A stretch of DNA of 64,000 nucleotides from positions 60,070-124,069 of the forward strand of contig VBIQ01000016.1 in the NCBI GenBank assembly GCA_005880985.1, written 5' to 3'. Each line of letters begins with the position of its first letter. Position 1 is the first letter of the stretch. The stretch comes from Chloroflexota bacterium. GTDB lineage: Bacteria > Chloroflexota > Dormibacteria > Aeolococcales > Aeolococcaceae. A model generated the notes under the pieces. The model was given only the letters and a program-made list of their open reading frames with translations. It was not told the DNA's origin and searched no databases. The translations under genes were made by a program, and so were the position numbers. Positions 42,615 to 53,240 of the stretch are shown piece after piece.

Positions 42615-43943
42615 TCAATGCCCGTATGCGGCCTTGGCGTCCGCCTCCAGCTTCGCTTCGATGCCGCTGATGTCGCTGGTGTTGCGCAAGAAGGTCTGCA
42701 GGTCACCCCACTCGCCCGAGCCCGCCGTGCCACCGAAGGCCGCCGGTGCCTGGTCGCTCATGTCGAAGGCGACGTTGTTGCCTGCGTCGATAAGGCCCTT
42801 GGCGGCCTTGCGCGCGATGGCGTCGGGGTAGACGGCGAGGTCGACCTTCTTGTTCGGCGCGGTGAATCCACCCAAATGGGCCCAGATCGCTCCCGCGTCA
42901 GGAGAAGCGAGGTACTTCATCAGCGCTTCCGATTGCGGGGTGTCCTTGAGCATGACGGCGACGTCACCCCCAGCAGAAACCGAAGACGGGGATCCGTTGA
43001 TCGAGGGGAAGGGGTAGAAGTCGAAGCCGGTCGTGGGTTGCAGACTGCTGTTCACCGTGGGAATCACGCTGCCGACGAAGTCGGCTTCGTAGAGCGTCGC
43101 CGCCTTGGGACTGGGCCCGAACGCCTGGCCGACGCAGTCGGGGAACGGGGTCGAGACCGCACCCTGAACCCCTCCCACCATGTTGTCGGGAGTAAAGATC
43201 TTCTGCAGGAACTGGAGGGCGGTGGTGACGGTCGAGTCGGTCCACGGGATGGTGTGCTTGGCCAGCTTGTTGTAGTTGTCGACACCGGCAGTGCGGATGT
43301 AGACGTTCTCGAACCAGTCGGTGAGAGTCCAGCCCGATCCGCCGCACATGGCGAAGGGCACCGTGCCGAACTGCTTCAACGTCCCGATGTCCTTCAGCCA
43401 ATCAGACGATGTCGCCGGCGACGAGGTGATGCCCGCCGACTGGTAGGTCTTGACGTTGTACCAGATGGTGCTCTTGTTGGCCCCCTTGAAGTAGACCCCG
43501 TACAGCTTGCCGCCGTCGGAGCCCAGGTCCTTCCACACCGAATTGAAGTCGGAGTTGATCACGTCGCCGACCACGCTGTCGATCGGCTTGAGCGCCCCCT
43601 TGGTGACCAGGTCATGGAGCAGGCCTGGCTGCGGCAGGATGGCGACGTCGGGCGGGGCTCCGCCGGCAACCGCGGTGCTCAGGACGGTCGGCAGGTTGTC
43701 ACCCTTGGACTGGTACTGGGCGTTGACGCCGGTCTTGGACGAGAAGCCGTCGAGGACCTTCTGGAAGTCGGCCTGCTCGGTCGACGCCCACTTGGCCCAG
43801 ACGGTGACGCTGCCGCCGATGTTCTGGCCGCCCCCGCTGCTGCTGGCGCTGCTGGTGCCGCCGCCCCCACCGCCACACGCCGCCACCGAGGCGATCAACG
43901 CCACGCCCAAGCCAAACCGTCGCGTCCGTCTACCGAAGCTCAT
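42615..43943 (-). CDS. Sugar ABC transporter substrate-binding lipoprotein
   Basis: This 442-aa protein has a signal and lipobox (LGVALIASVAAC, Cys near residue 23), then a Gly/Ser linker. An extracellular-solute-binding fold of the MalE/UgpB class follows (GGSVTVWAKWASTEQADFQ, GAPPDVAILPQPG, WKDLGSDGGKLYGVYFKGANKS). Aromatic residues suited to sugar stacking are frequent (WTLTDWFENVYIRT). The ATG at 43943 has GGAGGAG 8 nt upstream. It is first in the operon SBP-permease-permease-ATPase-DUF4032-GH15. Trehalose or maltodextrin is the likely ligand, judging from GH15. Confidence 0.92.
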   Translation of the reverse strand: MSFGRRTRRFGLGVALIASVAACGGGGGGTSSASSSGGGQNIGGSVTVWAKWASTEQADFQKVLDGFSSKTGVNAQYQSKGDNLPTVLSTAVAGGAPPDVAILPQPGLLHDLVTKGALKPIDSVVGDVINSDFNSVWKDLGSDGGKLYGVYFKGANKSTIWYNVKTYQSAGITSSPATSSDWLKDIGTLKQFGTVPFAMCGGSGWTLTDWFENVYIRTAGVDNYNKLAKHTIPWTDSTVTTALQFLQKIFTPDNMVGGVQGAVSTPFPDCVGQAFGPSPKAATLYEADFVGSVIPTVNSSLQPTTGFDFYPFPSINGSPSSVSAGGDVAVMLKDTPQSEALMKYLASPDAGAIWAHLGGFTAPNKKVDLAVYPDAIARKAAKGLIDAGNNVAFDMSDQAPAAFGGTAGSGEWGDLQTFLRNTSDISGIEAKLEADAKAAYGH

Positions 43944-44036
43944 CGCCAGCTCCTCCCCATGCTCAGCGACGCCGCCCCGGGGACTGGCGCCGCCCAAGTG
44001 GACCTAGGCCAACCCGAAATCGCAACGAACTCCCGG

Positions 44037-44066
44037 ATGCTAGCCCCGCAATGTGACGAATTGCAA
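44037..44066 (-). promoter_or_regulatory. Promoter and possible operator of the sugar ABC operon
   Basis: On the minus strand, TTGCAA (44061-44066) and TAGCAT (44037-44042) are separated by 18 bp. They lie about 95 nt before the binding-protein start. An inverted repeat GCAAT-N7-ATTGC (44048-44064) sits over the -35 and spacer, a good position for a repressor such as a LacI- or ROK-family sugar regulator. No regulator gene is adjacent. Confidence 0.4.
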
Positions 44067-44162
44067 CAGTGCCACCGGGGGATCCCGCTCAGCCTGGCGC
44101 GCCGCATCACGCTGCCGCGCCTCGATGGCGGAGGTTGCGGGCCGGTCCTGCCGCTGGCTCTA

Positions 44163-44630
44163 ATGACGGCGGTGAGTCGCCGCCAGCAGATTCGCATGTC
44201 CGATGAGGAGATCGCGGCGCTCCTCGACGCCGGTCGCACCCTCCACGTCGCCACCATCAACCGGGACGGGACCCCGCACCTCGTGCCCCTCTACTACGTG
44301 GTTATTGACGGGGTCGTCACCTTCTGGACCTACACCAAGTCCCAGAAGATCCGCAACCTGGAGCGCGACTCACGCCTGACGGTGATGGTCGAGGACGGCC
44401 AGGGCTACGACCAGCTGCGCGGTGTCCAGATCAGCGGTACCGCCACGCTGTCGACCGACCTGGCAACCGTTAGCGATGTCGGCGGGCGCATCTACGCACG
44501 CTACTTCGGCGAGTTCAACGATGCCGCCAGGGAGTCGGTCGCCGGCAGCGCCCGCAAGCGCACCGCGGTCCGGGTGCAGCCACTGCGGGTAGCCTCCTGG
44601 GACCACCGCAAGCTGGCCGGAGCCTATTAA
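44163..44630 (+). CDS. Pyridoxamine-5'-phosphate-oxidase-like (PPOX) FMN/F420-binding protein
   Basis: This 155-aa split-barrel protein begins SDEEIAALLDAGRTLHVATIN, followed by DGTPHLVPLYYVVIDGVVTFWTYTKSQKIRNLERDSRLTV in segments typical of the family's flavin/F420 site. RGVQISGTATL follows. Relatives include F420-dependent reductases and heme-utilisation proteins. The gene is convergent with the LLM oxidoreductase gene 18 bp away. The specific activity is unknown. Confidence 0.82.
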   Translation: MTAVSRRQQIRMSDEEIAALLDAGRTLHVATINRDGTPHLVPLYYVVIDGVVTFWTYTKSQKIRNLERDSRLTVMVEDGQGYDQLRGVQISGTATLSTDLATVSDVGGRIYARYFGEFNDAARESVAGSARKRTAVRVQPLRVASWDHRKLAGAY

Positions 44631-44648
44631 CGGCGACCGGCGAGACGC

Positions 44649-45686
44649 TCAGACCCTGCTGACGGCCTCCGCCCGAGTGCCCTGTCGCAGCGCTTCGATG
44701 ACGCCGCGCCAGCGATCGCGGTCGTCCTCCCAGGCGAGGTAGAAGCTGAGCCGGTCCGCGATGTCGCCGACGCGTTCGCGCACCGCGGCGGCGATCACGT
44801 CGAGCGGCGCCTCCACCGCGAACACCGCCAGCATGTCGTCGCTGATCAGCTCGCCCATCTCGGTCCACCGCCCCTGCTTGCTGAGCAGGTTGAGCTCGCC
44901 CTGCAGCTCGCCGCAGCCGTGCAGGTCGAGCACGCTCCGATAGGCCGGCGTCGATCCGTAGAAGGCGATCTGCTGCCGCACCACGGTGCGCGATCCGCTG
45001 ATCGCCTCCTCGTCGGCGCCGGACACGATGAACGGCGTCAGGCAGATCTCGAAGCCATCGCGCGACCGGCCCGCCCGCGCCAGCCCGCGCGTCAACGCGG
45101 GAACGGTGCACTCACGGATGAAGCGCTCGGTCGCCATGGGATGGACCATGATCCCGTCGGCGACCTCGCCGGCCACCTCGGCCATGCGCTCGCCGAGGGC
45201 GCCGAGGAAGACCGGCGGCGGTCCGTGGGGATTGGCTCCGGGGTTGAAGAACGGGGTCATCAGCGTGTGCTGGTAGAAGTCGCCGCGGAAGTCGAGCTTC
45301 TCCCCCGTCGCCCAGCTCCGCCAGATCGCCCGCATCGCGGTGATGTACTCGCGCATCCGTGGCGCCGGGTGCGACCAGGGCATGCTGAAGCGCCGCTCGA
45401 TGTGGGGCCGCACCTGCGATCCCAGCCCGAGACGCAGGCGTCCCTGCGAGTGCGCCTGGATGTCGTTGGCGACGTAGGCGGTCGACATCGGGTTGCGGGC
45501 GAAGGCGATGGCGACCCCGGTGATCAGCTCCAGGCGCCGGCTGTGCTCCGCGGCCAGCAGCAACGGCAGAAAGGGATCGTGGCTTGTGTCGACTGACACC
45601 GCGCCGTCGTAGCCGAGGTCCTCGAGGTCTCGCACCCGCTGCCCGACGTCGCTCAGCCCGGCGATCAGGGTGCCGTCGAGCTTCAC
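44649..45686 (-). CDS. LLM-class F420-dependent oxidoreductase (Rv3520c-like)
   Basis: This 345-aa luciferase-like TIM-barrel protein has the segments LEDLGYDGAVSVDTSHDPFLPL, TGVAIAFARNPMSTAYVANDIQ, GRLRLGLGSQVRPHIERRF and PPVFLGALGERMAEVAGEVADG. The GTG at 45686 overlaps the stop of the preceding thiolase gene by 4 bp. It is last in the leftward steroid-type operon. In M. tuberculosis, a protein of similar size (Rv3520c) sits next to DUF35, ltp4 and ltp3 genes, as I recall. It probably reduces or oxidises a steroid-derived intermediate with F420. Confidence 0.88.
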   Translation of the reverse strand: MKLDGTLIAGLSDVGQRVRDLEDLGYDGAVSVDTSHDPFLPLLLAAEHSRRLELITGVAIAFARNPMSTAYVANDIQAHSQGRLRLGLGSQVRPHIERRFSMPWSHPAPRMREYITAMRAIWRSWATGEKLDFRGDFYQHTLMTPFFNPGANPHGPPPVFLGALGERMAEVAGEVADGIMVHPMATERFIRECTVPALTRGLARAGRSRDGFEICLTPFIVSGADEEAISGSRTVVRQQIAFYGSTPAYRSVLDLHGCGELQGELNLLSKQGRWTEMGELISDDMLAVFAVEAPLDVIAAAVRERVGDIADRLSFYLAWEDDRDRWRGVIEALRQGTRAEAVSRV

Positions 45687-46840
45687 GGCTTGGCGGCCGC
45701 CACCAGCCAGGTCGAGAAGAACTGCGAGCCACCGCCGTAGGCATGGCCCAGCGCCACCCGGGCCCCGTCGACCTGGTGCTCGCCCGCCTGGCTGCGCACC
45801 TGCAGGGCGGCCTCGGCGAAGCGGAGCATCCCCGACGCCCCGATCGGGTTCGAGGAGAGCACCCCGCCCGACGGGTTGATCGGCAGGTCGCCGTCGATGG
45901 CGGTGGCGCCCGACTCCGTCATCCGCCAGCCCTCGCCCTCGGCGGCGAAACCGAGATTCTCCATCCACATCGGCTCGAACCAGCTGAAGGGGACGTACAC
46001 CTCGGCGACGTCGATCTCGCGCCGCGGGTCGCTGATCCCGGCTTGGCGGTAGAGGTCGCGGGCGCAGTCCTGTCCGGCGCGCGGGTTGACCTGGTCGCGC
46101 CCGGCGAACATGGTGGGCTCGCTGCGCATCGCCGTCGCCACCACCCACGCGGGCGGTGAGGGCGCACGTTGGGCCGCGCTCTCGTCGCCGAGCACCATGG
46201 CGCAGGCGCCGTCGGAGGACGGGCAGGTCTCCAAGTACCGGATTGGGTCCCAGAGCATCGGCGAGCTCGCCACCTTGTCGACGCTGACGTCCTCGATGTG
46301 GAGATGGGCGTACGGGTTGCGCAGCGCGTTCTGGCGGTCTTTGACGGCAACCTTGATGCCGATATCAGCAGGCGCGCCCGAGCGGCGGATGTAGCCGCGC
46401 ACGATGGGGGCGAAGTAGCCACCGGCGCCGGCGACCACCGGCAGCTGGAAGGGGACCTTGACGGTGAGCGCCCACATCGGGTCGCTATCGGACTGCTTCT
46501 CGAAGGCGACGGTGAGCACCCGGCGGTGGATCCCCGCCTGCACCAGGTGCGCCGCGACGATCGCGGTCGAGCCGCCGACGCTTCCCGCGGTGTGGACCCG
46601 CAGCATCGGCTTGCCGGCCGCGCCCAGGGCGTCGGCGAGGTAGAGCTCGGGCATCATCACCCCCTCGAACATGTCAGGGGCCTTGCCGATGACCACCGCA
46701 TCGACGTCGGCCCAGCTCAGCTGGGCGTCGTCGAGGGCGCGGATCGCCGCCTCGCGTACCAGTCCGGCGATGGAGAGGTCCTTGCGCGCCGACGCATGCT
46801 TGGTCTGGCCGATGCCGATGACGGCGCAGCGCTCGGCCAC
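45683..46840 (-). CDS. Thiolase-fold lipid-transfer protein, Ltp3-like
   Basis: This 385-aa protein has the thiolase double fold (CAVIGIGQTKHAS at the start, LPINPSGGVLSSNPIGASGMLRF and ALGHAYGGGSQFFSTW near the end). At the place of the nucleophilic Cys it has Gly/Ser (VHTAGSVGGSTA), so classical thiolysis is unlikely. SCP-x-type proteins of this kind, with DUF35 partners, work as retro-aldolases on steroid side chains. I chose the GTG at 46840, 2 bp after the upstream stop. The pairing with the next gene matches ltp3-ltp4. Confidence 0.82.
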   Translation of the reverse strand: MAERCAVIGIGQTKHASARKDLSIAGLVREAAIRALDDAQLSWADVDAVVIGKAPDMFEGVMMPELYLADALGAAGKPMLRVHTAGSVGGSTAIVAAHLVQAGIHRRVLTVAFEKQSDSDPMWALTVKVPFQLPVVAGAGGYFAPIVRGYIRRSGAPADIGIKVAVKDRQNALRNPYAHLHIEDVSVDKVASSPMLWDPIRYLETCPSSDGACAMVLGDESAAQRAPSPPAWVVATAMRSEPTMFAGRDQVNPRAGQDCARDLYRQAGISDPRREIDVAEVYVPFSWFEPMWMENLGFAAEGEGWRMTESGATAIDGDLPINPSGGVLSSNPIGASGMLRFAEAALQVRSQAGEHQVDGARVALGHAYGGGSQFFSTWLVAAAKP

Positions 46841-46842
46841 CC

Positions 46843-47895
46843 TCAGGCCTCCAGCACGCAGACGAGGTTCTGCTGCAGGCAGGGACCGGAGGTGGCGTGC
46901 GCCAGCGCCCGCCCGGCGCTGCCGTCGTGAATCCGCCGGGCGGCCTCGCCGACGCGGATCAGCCCGGCCACCATCATCGGGTTGGCGGCCAGCGCGCCCC
47001 CCGAGGGGTTGACGGCGACGCCGCCGTCGATGCCGATCGCCTCGCGCAGGATCAGCTCCTGGTGCGAGAAGGGCGCGTGCAGCTCGGCGACGTCGACGGG
47101 ACCGCGCCCGGCGCCGGCGACCTGGGCGGCTCGCGCCGTCGACGGGGAATGGGCCAGGTCGCGCACCCCGAGCGCCTGCGGCTCGATGCGGTGGTCGATG
47201 CCGCGGATCCACGCCGGGCGCGCCGAGGTGCGGCGGGCCGCATCACCGGCGGCGAGCACCACGGCGGCGGCGCCGTCCGAGACCGGCGGGCAGTCGTGCA
47301 GCCGCAGCGGCGCCACCAGGTAGGGCTCCTCCAGCAGCGTCTCCGCCGGGCGGTCACCGCTCACCTGCGCCTTGGGATTGTCACGCGCGTCGCGGCGGCT
47401 CCTCGCCGCCACCGCCGCCATGTCGGCCTCGGTGATGCGTCCGCTGTCGAGAAGCACGCGCGCCTGCAGGGCGGCCAGGCTGATCGCGTCGGGCCAGAGC
47501 GGTGCCAGGCAGTACGGGTCGAGCTGCAGCGCCATCAGGTCGCGCAACGATCCCGGCGACGACTTGCCGAAGGCGTAGACCAGGGCGGTGTCGACGTCAC
47601 CGTGCTGCAGCCGCACCCACGCCTCGTAGAGCGCGAAAGCGCCGTCCATCTCGACGTGCGATTCCTGGATCGGCGGCCAGGCGCCCACCGCGTCGAGGGC
47701 GCTGACGAAGGAGAAGGGAACGCCGGCGAGATAGTCGCAGCTGCCCGACACGGTGAAGCCGATGTCCTCGCGCCCCATGCCGCTTTCCGCCAGCACCTCC
47801 TCCACCACCGGCATCAGCATCTCCACCTCGTTGCGCGAGTCCTCCCGGCGCACCGAGGGCGACTGGGCGAAGCCGACCACCGCGACGTCGCGCAT
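46843..47895 (-). CDS. Thiolase-fold lipid-transfer protein, Ltp4-like
   Basis: This 350-aa protein shares the Ltp fold (MRDVAVVGFAQSPSV at the start, VNPSGGALAANPMMVAGLIRVGEAARR and ALAHATSGPCLQ at the end). The position of the nucleophilic Cys is Glu/Asp-rich (HVEMDGAFAL), so it lacks the thiolase nucleophile. The ATG shares one base with the stop of the DUF35 gene (TGATG). Its length is close to Ltp4 of M. tuberculosis (about 354 aa from memory). It probably acts with the neighbouring Ltp3-like and DUF35 proteins as one complex. Confidence 0.8.
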   Translation of the reverse strand: MRDVAVVGFAQSPSVRREDSRNEVEMLMPVVEEVLAESGMGREDIGFTVSGSCDYLAGVPFSFVSALDAVGAWPPIQESHVEMDGAFALYEAWVRLQHGDVDTALVYAFGKSSPGSLRDLMALQLDPYCLAPLWPDAISLAALQARVLLDSGRITEADMAAVAARSRRDARDNPKAQVSGDRPAETLLEEPYLVAPLRLHDCPPVSDGAAAVVLAAGDAARRTSARPAWIRGIDHRIEPQALGVRDLAHSPSTARAAQVAGAGRGPVDVAELHAPFSHQELILREAIGIDGGVAVNPSGGALAANPMMVAGLIRVGEAARRIHDGSAGRALAHATSGPCLQQNLVCVLEA

Positions 47896-48395
47896 CAGAG
47901 ATGCTCCTTGTAGGCCTCGAATGCGGCATCGGGCTCGCCGGTCGGCCGGAAGTGGCGGATGTTCTCGAGGCTCGGCCCCCACTCCTCGCGCGGCGCCCAG
48001 ACCGCCTCGATCCGCATGCCCATCCGCACCTCGGCGGCGGGGATCTCCTGCACCAGGTGCTGGAAGGTGATGTCGGCGCCGTCGAGCAGGACCGAGGCGG
48101 CGACGTACGGCATCTCGATGGCGTGGCCGACGAAGGGTACGTTGACGATGCAGAAGCTGGTGACGATGCCGCGGTCGGCGAGCGGCACCTCCTCGTCGGT
48201 CGGCACCCCGCACGTCGGGCAGGAGCCGCGCGGCGGGACGTAGACCTTGCGGCAGCGCGGGCAGCGCTGGCCGAGCAGCCTCCCCTCGGTGAGCGCGCGC
48301 AGGAAACGGGTGGTGGCGTGACCGGCGGTGTAGCGGTACTGCAACCGGATCGGAGTCTCGACGGCGGTGACCGGCTCGGACGCGACCTGGCTCAT
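47895..48395 (-). CDS. DUF35 OB-fold protein with intact zinc ribbon
   Basis: This 166-aa protein has the rubredoxin-like zinc ribbon GQRCPRCRKVYVPPRGSCPTCG (two C-x2-C pairs, near residues 43-66, with the PP turn). The acyl-CoA-binding-type OB fold follows (ADRGIVTSFCIVNVPFVG, EIPAAEVRMGMRIEAVW). DUF35 proteins are obligate partners of thiolase-like aldolases. Its start overlaps the preceding DUF35 gene by 4 bp and its stop overlaps the Ltp4-like gene. Confidence 0.88.
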   Translation of the reverse strand: MSQVASEPVTAVETPIRLQYRYTAGHATTRFLRALTEGRLLGQRCPRCRKVYVPPRGSCPTCGVPTDEEVPLADRGIVTSFCIVNVPFVGHAIEMPYVAASVLLDGADITFQHLVQEIPAAEVRMGMRIEAVWAPREEWGPSLENIRHFRPTGEPDAAFEAYKEHL

Positions 48396-48841
48396 CGCCG
48401 CTCCTCGGGCACGAAGGACTCGATGTCGCGGATGTGCCCGGTGCGCTCGGTGCGCCAGCGGACGGCGACCCGCATCCCGGTGCGCATGCGGGCGATGTCG
48501 CCGGCGTCGACCGCGTGCAGCATCGCGGTGTCGGCGCCGTCGAGGCGGATCAGGGCCCAGGCGAAGGGCCGCTCCAGCGGCTGCTGCGGGCGAGGCTCCG
48601 CCACCCAGCACCAGGTGGTGACCACCCCCGACGATCCCACCTCGACGAACTCGTCAAGCGGTGCCGCGGTGAACGGGTCGTACTCGACCGGGGGAACCAG
48701 CACCCGCCCATCGGCACCGCGGATCCCCTCGATGCGGCCGTCGCGCAAGCCGGTGAGGAAGCGGCCGATCACCGGACCGACGGAGCGCTTGTAGGGATAC
48801 TCGAGCACATGGTCGGCGCTGAGCACCGCGGTCACGGCCAT
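48392..48841 (-). CDS. DUF35 OB-fold protein lacking the zinc-ribbon cysteines
   Basis: This 149-aa paralogue of the next gene keeps the helical lead-in and PP turn (FLTGLRDGRIEGIRGADGRV, then LVPP) and the OB fold (GSSGVVTTWCWVAEP, RMRTGMRVAVRW). All four ribbon cysteines are gone. The pair of small DUF35 genes may correspond to the two halves of the single tandem protein I recall next to ltp4 in M. tuberculosis (Rv3521). The start ATG at 48841 is 2 bp after the FadA5-like stop. Confidence 0.82.
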   Translation of the reverse strand: MAVTAVLSADHVLEYPYKRSVGPVIGRFLTGLRDGRIEGIRGADGRVLVPPVEYDPFTAAPLDEFVEVGSSGVVTTWCWVAEPRPQQPLERPFAWALIRLDGADTAMLHAVDAGDIARMRTGMRVAVRWRTERTGHIRDIESFVPEERR

Positions 48842-48843
48842 GC

Positions 48844-50931
<2,088 letters not shown>

Positions 50932-51726
50932 CTACCGCCCCTGGAACGCCGCCGCGCGCTTCTCGGCGAACGCGCGGGGCCCTTCCTTGGCATCCTCGCT
51001 GGCAAACACCTTCAGGCCGATGTCCATCTCCACCTTGAGCGCCTCCGACTCGGTCAACCCCTCGGTCTCCTGCACCGAGCGCTTGACCGCGCGCACCGCC
51101 AGCGGACCGTTGGCGGCGATGCGGTCGGCGATGCGGCGCGCCTCGGGCAGCGCCTCGCCGTCGGGCATCACCCGGTTGATCAGGCCGATGCGCAGCGCCT
51201 CCTCGGCCGGGAAGTGATCCCCGGTGAGCAGGATCTCCATCGCCCTGGCGTAGGGCAGCTGTCGGCGCAGTCGCACCGTCGAGCCGCCGAGCGGGAACAA
51301 CCCCCAGCGCACCTCGGAGATGCCGAAGCGCGCGCTCTGCCCGGCGACCCGGATGTCGGTCGCCTGGAGGATCTCGGTGCCGCCGGCGATGCACGCGCCC
51401 TCGACCGCGGCGAGCAGCGGCTTGGAGAAGCGGCGGTGGCGCAGCAGGGCACGCCAGGCGAGGTCGGCGTCGCGGCGGAAGCGCTCGCCGTGCGGGTCGG
51501 ACGGATCGGGGTTGAACATCGCCTTGAGGTCAGCGCCCGCGGAGAAGGTGCCGGCCGCCCCGGTGAGGATGACCACCCGGATGCCGTCGTCCTCCTCGGC
51601 GCTGGTCCACGCGTCCTCCATCAGCGACAGCATCTCGGCGCTGAAGGCGTTGCGCGACTGCGGCCGGTTCATGGTCAGGGTGAGGACGTGGCCGTCGCGC
51701 TCGGCCAGGAGATGCGGTTCGCTCAT
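50932..51726 (-). CDS. Enoyl-CoA hydratase/isomerase family protein of the steroid operon
   Basis: This 264-aa crotonase has oxyanion-hole segments GAAGTFSAGADLKAMF (near residue 55) and VEGACIAGGTEILQATDIRV (near 108). RWGLFPLGGSTVRLRRQLPYARAMEILLTGD has no clear catalytic Glu pair. It overlaps the aldehyde dehydrogenase stop by one base (TGATG) and precedes the SDR gene by 13 bp. Its place suggests hydration of an unsaturated side-chain CoA. Confidence 0.87.
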   Translation of the reverse strand: MSEPHLLAERDGHVLTLTMNRPQSRNAFSAEMLSLMEDAWTSAEEDDGIRVVILTGAAGTFSAGADLKAMFNPDPSDPHGERFRRDADLAWRALLRHRRFSKPLLAAVEGACIAGGTEILQATDIRVAGQSARFGISEVRWGLFPLGGSTVRLRRQLPYARAMEILLTGDHFPAEEALRIGLINRVMPDGEALPEARRIADRIAANGPLAVRAVKRSVQETEGLTESEALKVEMDIGLKVFASEDAKEGPRAFAEKRAAAFQGR

Positions 51727-53225
51727 CAGCTGAGGTCGACGTAGACGTTCTTCAGGGAGCTGTAGTCGGCGATCGCGTGCCGCGAGCCCTCGCGCCCGTA
51801 GCCGCTCTGCTTGATGCCACCGAAGGGCGTGGTTGCCTGGATCGAGTAGCCGTTGATCCCCACCGTCCCGGACCGGATCCGCGCCGCCACCCGATGAGCG
51901 CGCTTGAGGTCGCGGGTGTTGATCACCCCGGCAAGGCCGTACGGCGTGTCGTTGGCGAGACGGATCGCCTCCTCCTCGTCGCTGAAGGGGATGGAGCAGA
52001 GCACCGGGCCGAAGATCTCCTCGCGAGCCGGAGTGGTCTGGTTGCTGGTGAGCAGCAGCGTCGGCTGCATGTAGAAGCCGGCGGCGAGGTCGCCACCAAG
52101 ACGCTCGCCGCCGCTGACCACGGTGGCGCCCTCGGCGCGGCCCTTCTCGACGTAGCCGAGCACGCGCTCCAGCTGGCGGTCGCTGATCAGCGGCCCGGCC
52201 ATCGTCGCCGGGTCGAAGGGATCGGCGGGCGTCATGAACGCCATGGTGCTGACCACCGTCTGGTTGAACTCCTCGAGCACGCTCTGGTGCACCAGGGCGC
52301 GGGTGGCGCAGGCGCATCCCTGCCCGCTGAGGCCGTAGGCGACCATCCCCGCGCTGAGCATCCCGGCCGCGGCGATGTCGGCGTCCTCGAAGACCACGCT
52401 CGCCGACTTGCCGCCGAGCTCGAGCACCACCCGCTTGAGGCTGTCGGCGGCGAAACGCTGGATGTGCCGGCCGGTGGCGGTGCCGCCGGTGAAGGACACC
52501 GCGTCGACACCGGCGTGGGTCACCAGCGGCTCACCGCACTCCGGGCCGAGACCGGTGATCACGTTGATCACGCCCTTGGGAATGCCCGCCTCCAGCGCGA
52601 GCTCGGCAAGCCGCAGGGTCGCGGCGCTGCCGATCTCGGACGGCTTCACCACCACCGTGTTGCCGACGGCCAGTGCCGGCGCCACCTTGGCGCCGAAGAG
52701 GTACACCGGCGCGTTCCACGCGGTGATGCAGGCGACCACCCCCAGCGGTTCGCGCAGAGTGTAGTCGAAGCCGGCTCCCGGATACACCGGGAGCACCTCA
52801 CCGATCTCCTTGTCGACCAGCCCGGCGTAGTACTCGATGAAGTCGGCGGCCATCTCCGGGCCCAGCAGGAACCCATGCGACATCTGGATCGGCATCCCGC
52901 TGTCGAGCGTCTGCAGCCGCGCCAGCTCCTCGTTGTGGGCGGCGACCAGCCGCGCGTAGTCGAGCAGCAGGCGGCGGCGATCGCGGACGTTCATGTCGCG
53001 CCAGCCGCCGTCGAGGGCTCGGCGGGCGGCGCCGACCGCGGCATCGACGTCGGCCGCCTCGCAGCGCGCCACCACGCCGACGACCTCGCCGTTGCCCGGG
53101 AAGACATGATCGAGCGTCCGCCCGGACAGGGGCCCGCGGATCTCGCCGTCGACGAGGACCTTGCCCGAGTGGAAGCTGATGCCGGCCAGAGCCGAGGCGG
53201 TCGCCGAGAGGGTGGTCGCGGTCAC
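51726..53225 (-). CDS. NAD-dependent aldehyde dehydrogenase
   Basis: This 499-aa ALDH has the nucleotide-binding NVITGLGPECGEPLV and VSFTGGTATGRHIQ. The catalytic Glu lies in VLELGGKSASVVF and the catalytic Cys in GQGCACATRALVHQ (C in GQGC). PFGGIKQSGYGREG completes the domain. Length and motifs are standard for class 1/2 enzymes. In a steroid operon it may oxidise the terminal aldehyde of the side chain before CoA activation by the ligase encoded 15 bp upstream. Confidence 0.92.
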   Translation of the reverse strand: MTATTLSATASALAGISFHSGKVLVDGEIRGPLSGRTLDHVFPGNGEVVGVVARCEAADVDAAVGAARRALDGGWRDMNVRDRRRLLLDYARLVAAHNEELARLQTLDSGMPIQMSHGFLLGPEMAADFIEYYAGLVDKEIGEVLPVYPGAGFDYTLREPLGVVACITAWNAPVYLFGAKVAPALAVGNTVVVKPSEIGSAATLRLAELALEAGIPKGVINVITGLGPECGEPLVTHAGVDAVSFTGGTATGRHIQRFAADSLKRVVLELGGKSASVVFEDADIAAAGMLSAGMVAYGLSGQGCACATRALVHQSVLEEFNQTVVSTMAFMTPADPFDPATMAGPLISDRQLERVLGYVEKGRAEGATVVSGGERLGGDLAAGFYMQPTLLLTSNQTTPAREEIFGPVLCSIPFSDEEEAIRLANDTPYGLAGVINTRDLKRAHRVAARIRSGTVGINGYSIQATTPFGGIKQSGYGREGSRHAIADYSSLKNVYVDLS

Positions 53226-53240
53226 TCAGGGATCCTCCGG

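Noticed and set aside
42138..44162. N-terminal extension of the PPOX protein
   Set aside because: The extension is antisense to the sugar permease and binding-protein genes. The domain begins at the ATG at 44163.
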